This document shows positions 28,474 through 32,442 of a stretch of DNA of 32,442 nucleotides, one piece after another (position 1 is the stretch's first letter; every line of letters begins with the position of its first letter). The notes below the pieces were generated by a model. That model had not been told where the DNA came from. It made no database searches and saw only the letters and a list, made by a program, of their open reading frames with translations. The position numbers and the translations under genes are program-made. The stretch is from positions 1 to 32,442 of the forward strand of contig DUPF01000272.1 of the NCBI GenBank assembly GCA_012838445.1. The letters are read 5' to 3'. This stretch comes from Intrasporangiaceae bacterium. GTDB lineage: Bacteria; Actinomycetota; Actinomycetes; Actinomycetales; Dermatophilaceae.

Positions 28474-29360
28474 TGACTCTCGGATCGGCCGGCCCGGTCG
28501 ACGCGCACGGCGCCGGGGTCACCCCGCCGGCGACGAGTCGGCGCCGGCGCCCGTCGCTGTCGCTCGTCATCGGTGCCCTCCTCGTCGGTGGCGTCGTGCT
28601 CGCCGCGCTCGTCTCGTTCGTCTGGCTGCCCTACGACCCGACCCGGATCAACGCCTCGGCCCGGCTGCAGGGGATGTCGGGTGAGCACTGGTTCGGCACC
28701 GACAAGTTCGGTCGGGACGTGTTCAGCCAGGTGCTCCAGGGCGCCCGGATCACCCTGTTCGTCGGGCTGGTCGCCGTCGGGGTCGCCGCCGTCATCGGCG
28801 TGCCGCTCGGGATCATCGCGGCGATGACGCCCCGGTGGGCCGGTGAGGTGATGATGCGCGGCAACGACCTCGTCCTGGCCTTCCCGGCGCTGCTCCTGGC
28901 GATCATGCTCAGTGCGATCTTCGGCGGGTCGACGTTCGTGGCGATGATCGCGATCGGGATCGCGACGGTGCCGAGTTTCGTGCGGCTCATCCGCAGCGGC
29001 GCGCTCCAGGTGATGCGCACCGAATACGTCATGGCGGCCCGCACCGCAGGCCGCGGGCCGTGGTCGATCGGGTGGCGGCACGTGCTGCCCAACGTCGCCT
29101 CCCTCGTCATCGTCCAGGCGTCGGTGAGTTTCGCGATCGCCGTGCTCGCCGAGGCAGCCCTGTCCTTCCTCGGTCTCGGCACCCCGCCGCCGACCCCGTC
29201 GTGGGGCCGGATGCTCCAGGAGAGTCAGGAGCTGCTCTTCAGCGCCCCGCGCCTGGCGATCGTCCCGGGTATCGCGATCGCCGTCGCCGTGCTCGGCTTC
29301 AACCTCCTCGGTGACGGTCTGCGGGACTACCTCGATCCCCGACTGGACGATCGACGATGA
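28473..29360 (+). CDS. ABC transporter permease, DppC type
   Basis: The second transmembrane subunit, 295 residues. An N-terminal cytoplasmic tail with a basic cluster (SRRRRPS) precedes the first helix at about 29-50. The DppC marks are HWFGTDKFGRDVFSQVLQGAR, five further helices, the coupling loop EYVMAARTAGRGPWSIGWRH and the ending ALSFLGLGTPPPTPSWG and GDGLRDYLDPRL. The ATG at 28473 shares its A with the stop of the preceding permease gene. Longer frames upstream lie inside that gene and are rejected. The next gene starts within its stop (ATGA). Confidence 0.95.
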
Positions 29361-31372
29361 GCACCGCCGAGCAGGACCCGCGCCCGGTCGAGGACACCGA
29401 CACCCCCGATGCGGTGCTCACCGTCGACGGACTCGACGTCACCGTCGGGCACATCGGCCTGATCCACGACCTGCAGTTCGCGATCGCCCCCGGCGAGCGG
29501 GTCGGCCTCATCGGCGAGTCCGGGTCGGGCAAGTCCCTGACCGCCCTGTCGATCATGGGGCTGCTGCCCGAGGGACTCACCGCGACCGGCACGATCCGGC
29601 TCAACGGGTCCGAGCACAACATCGTCGGCGCCGGCGAGGACGAGCTCTCCCGGGTCCGGGGCCGCGACGTCGCGATGGTCTTCCAGGAGCCGATGACGGC
29701 ACTCAACCCGACGATGCGGGTCGGTGACCAGATCGCCGAGTCGATGCTCCTGCACCGCACCGTTCCCGGGCGGGGTGCAGCACGGGCCCGGGCCCTCGAA
29801 CTCCTCGACCAGGTCCAGTTGCCGGACCCGGAGCAGGTGGCGCACGCATACCCCCACCAGCTCTCGGGTGGGCAGCGACAACGGGTCGTCCTCGCGATCG
29901 CCCTCGCCAACGACCCGGCCCTGCTCATCTGCGACGAACCGACGACCGCCCTCGACGTCACCGTCCAGCAGACTGTCCTCGAACTCATCGTCCGCGGGGT
30001 CGAGACCCGGGACGCGGCGATGCTGTTCATCACCCACGACCTCGGTGTCATCGCCAACGTGTGCGAACGGGTGCTCGTCGTCTACGGCGGCCGGATCGTC
30101 GAGGCGGGCACTGTCGCCGAGGTGTTCGCCAACCCCCGGCACCGCTACACTGCCGGACTGCTCGACGCCAGCGACCTCACCTCGACCGGCGGCTCCCGGA
30201 CGCTGCGGACGATCCGCGGCACCGTCCCGGCCGCGGGACGCTTCCCGGCCGGCTGCGTGTTCCGGACCCGGTGCGACTTCGCCGACAGCACCTGCGAGGC
30301 GCTGCCGCCGTGGACCGGGACCCACGACGCCGGATACGCGTGCTTCCACCCGGTCGGTTCGGCGACGAGCACCGCGCCGGCGAATGACGCGGACTCGGCG
30401 CCCGTCCCTGACGGCACCCGCGGCGAGCCGGCCCTGCCGGTCCCGCCGCCCGGTGCCGTCGCATACTCCCCGCGGGCGAATCCGACCTCCGGGCGGGCGA
30501 ATCCAGCAGTCGGGGAAGACGACTCCCGACGCGGCAGCATGGTCGTGCAGGACGTCGTCCGGGACTTCCAGCGACCGCGGCGCCGACTGTTCACCCCGGC
30601 CCCGACCGTGCGGGCGTTGCGCGGGGTGAGTTTCGCGATCGAGCCGGGTGAACGGTTCGGGATCGTCGGCGAGTCCGGGTCCGGGAAGTCGACGCTGCTG
30701 CGGATCCTGGCGGGGGTGGATCAGCCGACATCGGGCTCGGTGCAGATCGAGGGGACCGAGATCTCCCGGCTGCCGATGCGGCGCCTCGGGTTCCTCCGGC
30801 GCTGTCTGCAGATGGTGTTCCAGGACCCGATGAGCTCCCTCGATCCGCGGATGCGGGTCAAGGACATCGTCGCCGAACCCATTGACGCCCAAGGGATCCG
30901 CGGTCCGGCGCTCGCCTGGGGGGACAGCCCGGCCGAGGCGGTCGCAACCTTGCTGGAACAGGTCGGGCTGCGCGCCGAACATGCCCGTCGATACCCGCAC
31001 CAGTTCTCCGGCGGGCAGCGGCAGCGGATCTCGATCGCCCGCTCGCTGGCGCCCCGGCCCGGCATCCTCCTCGCCGACGAACCGGTCAGCGCCCTCGACG
31101 TCTCCGTGCGGGCCCAGGTGCTCAACCTCATCAACGAACTCGTCGACGAACTCGACCTGACGCTCGTGTTCGTCTCCCACGACCTGTCCGTCGTGCGGCA
31201 CGTGTGCGACCGGGTCGCGGTCATGAAGGACGGGCAGATCGTCGAACTCGGGCCGACCGAGCAGGTCTACACCGACCCGCAGCACGACTACACGAGGACG
31301 CTGCTCGCCGCCGTCCCGGACCTGCAGGCGGCACTGAGCGGCCGGTCCGTCATCGCCCAGGAGTTCTCATGA
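29357..31372 (+). CDS. Fused dipeptide ABC transporter ATPase (DppD-DppF type)
   Basis: Two complete ATPase halves in one 671-residue chain, which energise the two permeases. Half one: Walker A GESGSGKS (53-60), Q-loop FQEPMTALNP, signature LSGGQRQR, Walker B LLICDEPTTALD. It is followed by the oligopeptide-transporter Cys domain (about 299-332), with four cysteines in GCVFRTRC, STCEAL and YACFHP. Such Cys domains can bind an Fe-S cluster in DppD homologues. A disordered linker of about 60 residues (340-395) with a repeated RANP unit leads to half two: Walker A GESGSGKS (438-445), FQDPMSSLDP, FSGGQRQR and ILLADEPVSALD. Both sites look functional. The second half lacks a C-terminal Cys domain. 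Confidence 0.95.
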   Translation: MSTAEQDPRPVEDTDTPDAVLTVDGLDVTVGHIGLIHDLQFAIAPGERVGLIGESGSGKSLTALSIMGLLPEGLTATGTIRLNGSEHNIVGAGEDELSRVRGRDVAMVFQEPMTALNPTMRVGDQIAESMLLHRTVPGRGAARARALELLDQVQLPDPEQVAHAYPHQLSGGQRQRVVLAIALANDPALLICDEPTTALDVTVQQTVLELIVRGVETRDAAMLFITHDLGVIANVCERVLVVYGGRIVEAGTVAEVFANPRHRYTAGLLDASDLTSTGGSRTLRTIRGTVPAAGRFPAGCVFRTRCDFADSTCEALPPWTGTHDAGYACFHPVGSATSTAPANDADSAPVPDGTRGEPALPVPPPGAVAYSPRANPTSGRANPAVGEDDSRRGSMVVQDVVRDFQRPRRRLFTPAPTVRALRGVSFAIEPGERFGIVGESGSGKSTLLRILAGVDQPTSGSVQIEGTEISRLPMRRLGFLRRCLQMVFQDPMSSLDPRMRVKDIVAEPIDAQGIRGPALAWGDSPAEAVATLLEQVGLRAEHARRYPHQFSGGQRQRISIARSLAPRPGILLADEPVSALDVSVRAQVLNLINELVDELDLTLVFVSHDLSVVRHVCDRVAVMKDGQIVELGPTEQVYTDPQHDYTRTLLAAVPDLQAALSGRSVIAQEFS

Positions 31373-32442
31373 GTGAGCGTCCCCTCCTCGCCGACCTGCC
31401 GTTCCCGGCGGGCCTGCCCGTCGGGGCGGGGTGGGTCGAGGCGCCGTCGCACGAGCCGGTCGTGTTCCCCTACGACGGCTCACTCGTCGCCACCGCCCCG
31501 GTCGGGGACGTCACCCTCGCCGAACAGGCCCTCGACGCTGCCGTCGCGGTGCGCGACCGGGTCGGTCGGTTGCCCTCCCACGTGCGTCGGGCCGCGCTCC
31601 TCGGCGCCCACGACACCCTGGCCGCCCGGCGCGACGAGGTCGAGCAGCTGCTCGTCCTCGAGACCGGCAAACCTCTGGTCGACTGTCGCGTCGAGACCGA
31701 CCGGATGCTGCTCACCCTGGCCACCGCCGCCGAGGAGGTGGCCCGGCTGCACGGGGAGACGGTGCCGCTCGACCTGCTGCCCTCGGGGGAGGGACTGCTC
31801 GGGTTCTGGGTGCGCAAACCGATCGGGGTCGTCATCGGGATCGCCGGCTTCAACTACCCGATGCTCCTCGCCGCCCACAAGGCCGCCCCGGCCCTGGCGG
31901 CCGGGTGCCCCGTCATCCTCAAACCCGCGCCGCAGACACCACTGGCGACGCTGTGGCTCGCGGATGCGCTGCGCGAGGCCCTCGTGGCCGCGGGCGGGCC
32001 GGCCGAGGCGATCCAACTCGTCACCGGCGGCGTCGACGTCGGTCGACGGTTGACGACCGACCGCCGGGTCGGGGTGGTCTCGTTCACCGGCTCGGCCGCC
32101 GTCGGACACCAGATCGCTCGCGACGCCGCACCGACGAAGGTGCTCCTCGAACTCGGCTCCAACGCCGCCCTCATCGTCGCCGCCGACGCGGACCTGGACG
32201 CCGCTGCCGGAGCGGTCGTCCGGGGCGGTTTCTACGCCAGCGGGCAGGCCTGCATCAGCGTCCAACGGGTCATCGTCGTCGAGTCGGTCGCCGAGGAGTT
32301 CCTCGCCAAGGTCAGGGCCCGGATGGGGGAGGTCGTCGTCGGCGACCCGCGCGATCCGGCCACCCGGGTCTCGGCCCTGATCGACCCCGGCGCCACCGAC
32401 CGCGTCGCGGGGTGGGTCGATGCCGCGATCGCGGCCGGTGCC
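31369..32442 (+). CDS. Aldehyde dehydrogenase family protein, truncated by the window edge
   Basis: An NAD(P)-dependent oxidoreductase that converts an aldehyde to a carboxylic acid. Open from the ATG at 31369 to the last base (358 residues; about 100 more are expected). Catalytic residues have the right spacing: Asn162 in GIAGFNYP, Glu261 in LLELGSNAA and Cys295 in SGQACISVQR. The ELGS in place of ELGG and the CISVQR after the cysteine indicate one of the less studied subfamilies rather than betaine or succinate semialdehyde dehydrogenase. It overlaps the ATPase stop (ATGA), so its product is made along with the importer. The aldehyde is unknown; it may derive from the imported compound. Confidence 0.93.
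   Translation, partial: MSERPLLADLPFPAGLPVGAGWVEAPSHEPVVFPYDGSLVATAPVGDVTLAEQALDAAVAVRDRVGRLPSHVRRAALLGAHDTLAARRDEVEQLLVLETGKPLVDCRVETDRMLLTLATAAEEVARLHGETVPLDLLPSGEGLLGFWVRKPIGVVIGIAGFNYPMLLAAHKAAPALAAGCPVILKPAPQTPLATLWLADALREALVAAGGPAEAIQLVTGGVDVGRRLTTDRRVGVVSFTGSAAVGHQIARDAAPTKVLLELGSNAALIVAADADLDAAAGAVVRGGFYASGQACISVQRVIVVESVAEEFLAKVRARMGEVVVGDPRDPATRVSALIDPGATDRVAGWVDAAIAAGA

Overview
The window is ordinary chromosomal sequence from a high-GC actinobacterium (Actinomycetota), most likely a member of Micrococcales. The evidence is roughly 70% GC, almost exclusive G/C at third codon positions, GTG and TTG starts, 4-nt stop/start overlaps, a mycothiol enzyme (mca), a cell-wall sortase, and a gene order resembling the metB-greA-mca-hlyIII region of Mycobacterium. 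Genes are tightly packed. I see no tRNA, rRNA, CRISPR array, phage or insertion sequence, and no gene-free stretch over 300 bases.

Layout. (1) 1-1420: the C-terminal end of a repeat-rich surface protein, a sortase-like protein lacking the catalytic arginine, and a small membrane protein. (2) 1561-7628: msrA (minus), divergent from a tandem GNAT acetyltransferase, then metB, an orphan MutL-type ASKHA ATPase, threonine ammonia-lyase and a membrane protein. (3) 7802-14700: greA and a DUF4307 gene (minus), mca with a small membrane-protein gene (plus), hemolysin III (minus), a short-chain cis-prenyltransferase, a PIN-PhoH ATPase, and a secreted transglycosylase-like protein. (4) 14712-20005: coaA (minus), divergent from glmS-acpS-nnr-DUF1992. 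(5) 20108-24068: a 2,4-dienoyl-CoA reductase with an unusual insertion, then a beta-CASP metallo-beta-lactamase RNase. (6) 24276-32442: an amidase (minus), divergent from a peptide/nickel-type ABC importer operon ending in an aldehyde dehydrogenase cut by the window edge.

How genes work together. glmS supplies glucosamine-6-phosphate for peptidoglycan and mycothiol. coaA and acpS make CoA and transfer its phosphopantetheine to ACP. nnr repairs hydrated NAD(P)H. mca handles mycothiol conjugates, msrA repairs oxidised methionine, and greA rescues stalled RNA polymerase. The last block looks like an uptake-and-catabolism unit: an importer, an amidase and an aldehyde dehydrogenase.

Most unusual signals. 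The sortase has Ser where the catalytic Arg should be, next to a surface protein with a degenerate sorting signal. The hexamer GTATGC/GCATAC is over-represented on both strands, bends Tyr-Ala codon choice, and forms an inverted pair in one terminator. An 18-bp operator-like palindrome sits in the hemolysin III promoter. The dienoyl-CoA reductase carries about 36 extra residues. Near-identical hairpins cluster at 24084-24246. I could not identify a whole undescribed system; these are leads.
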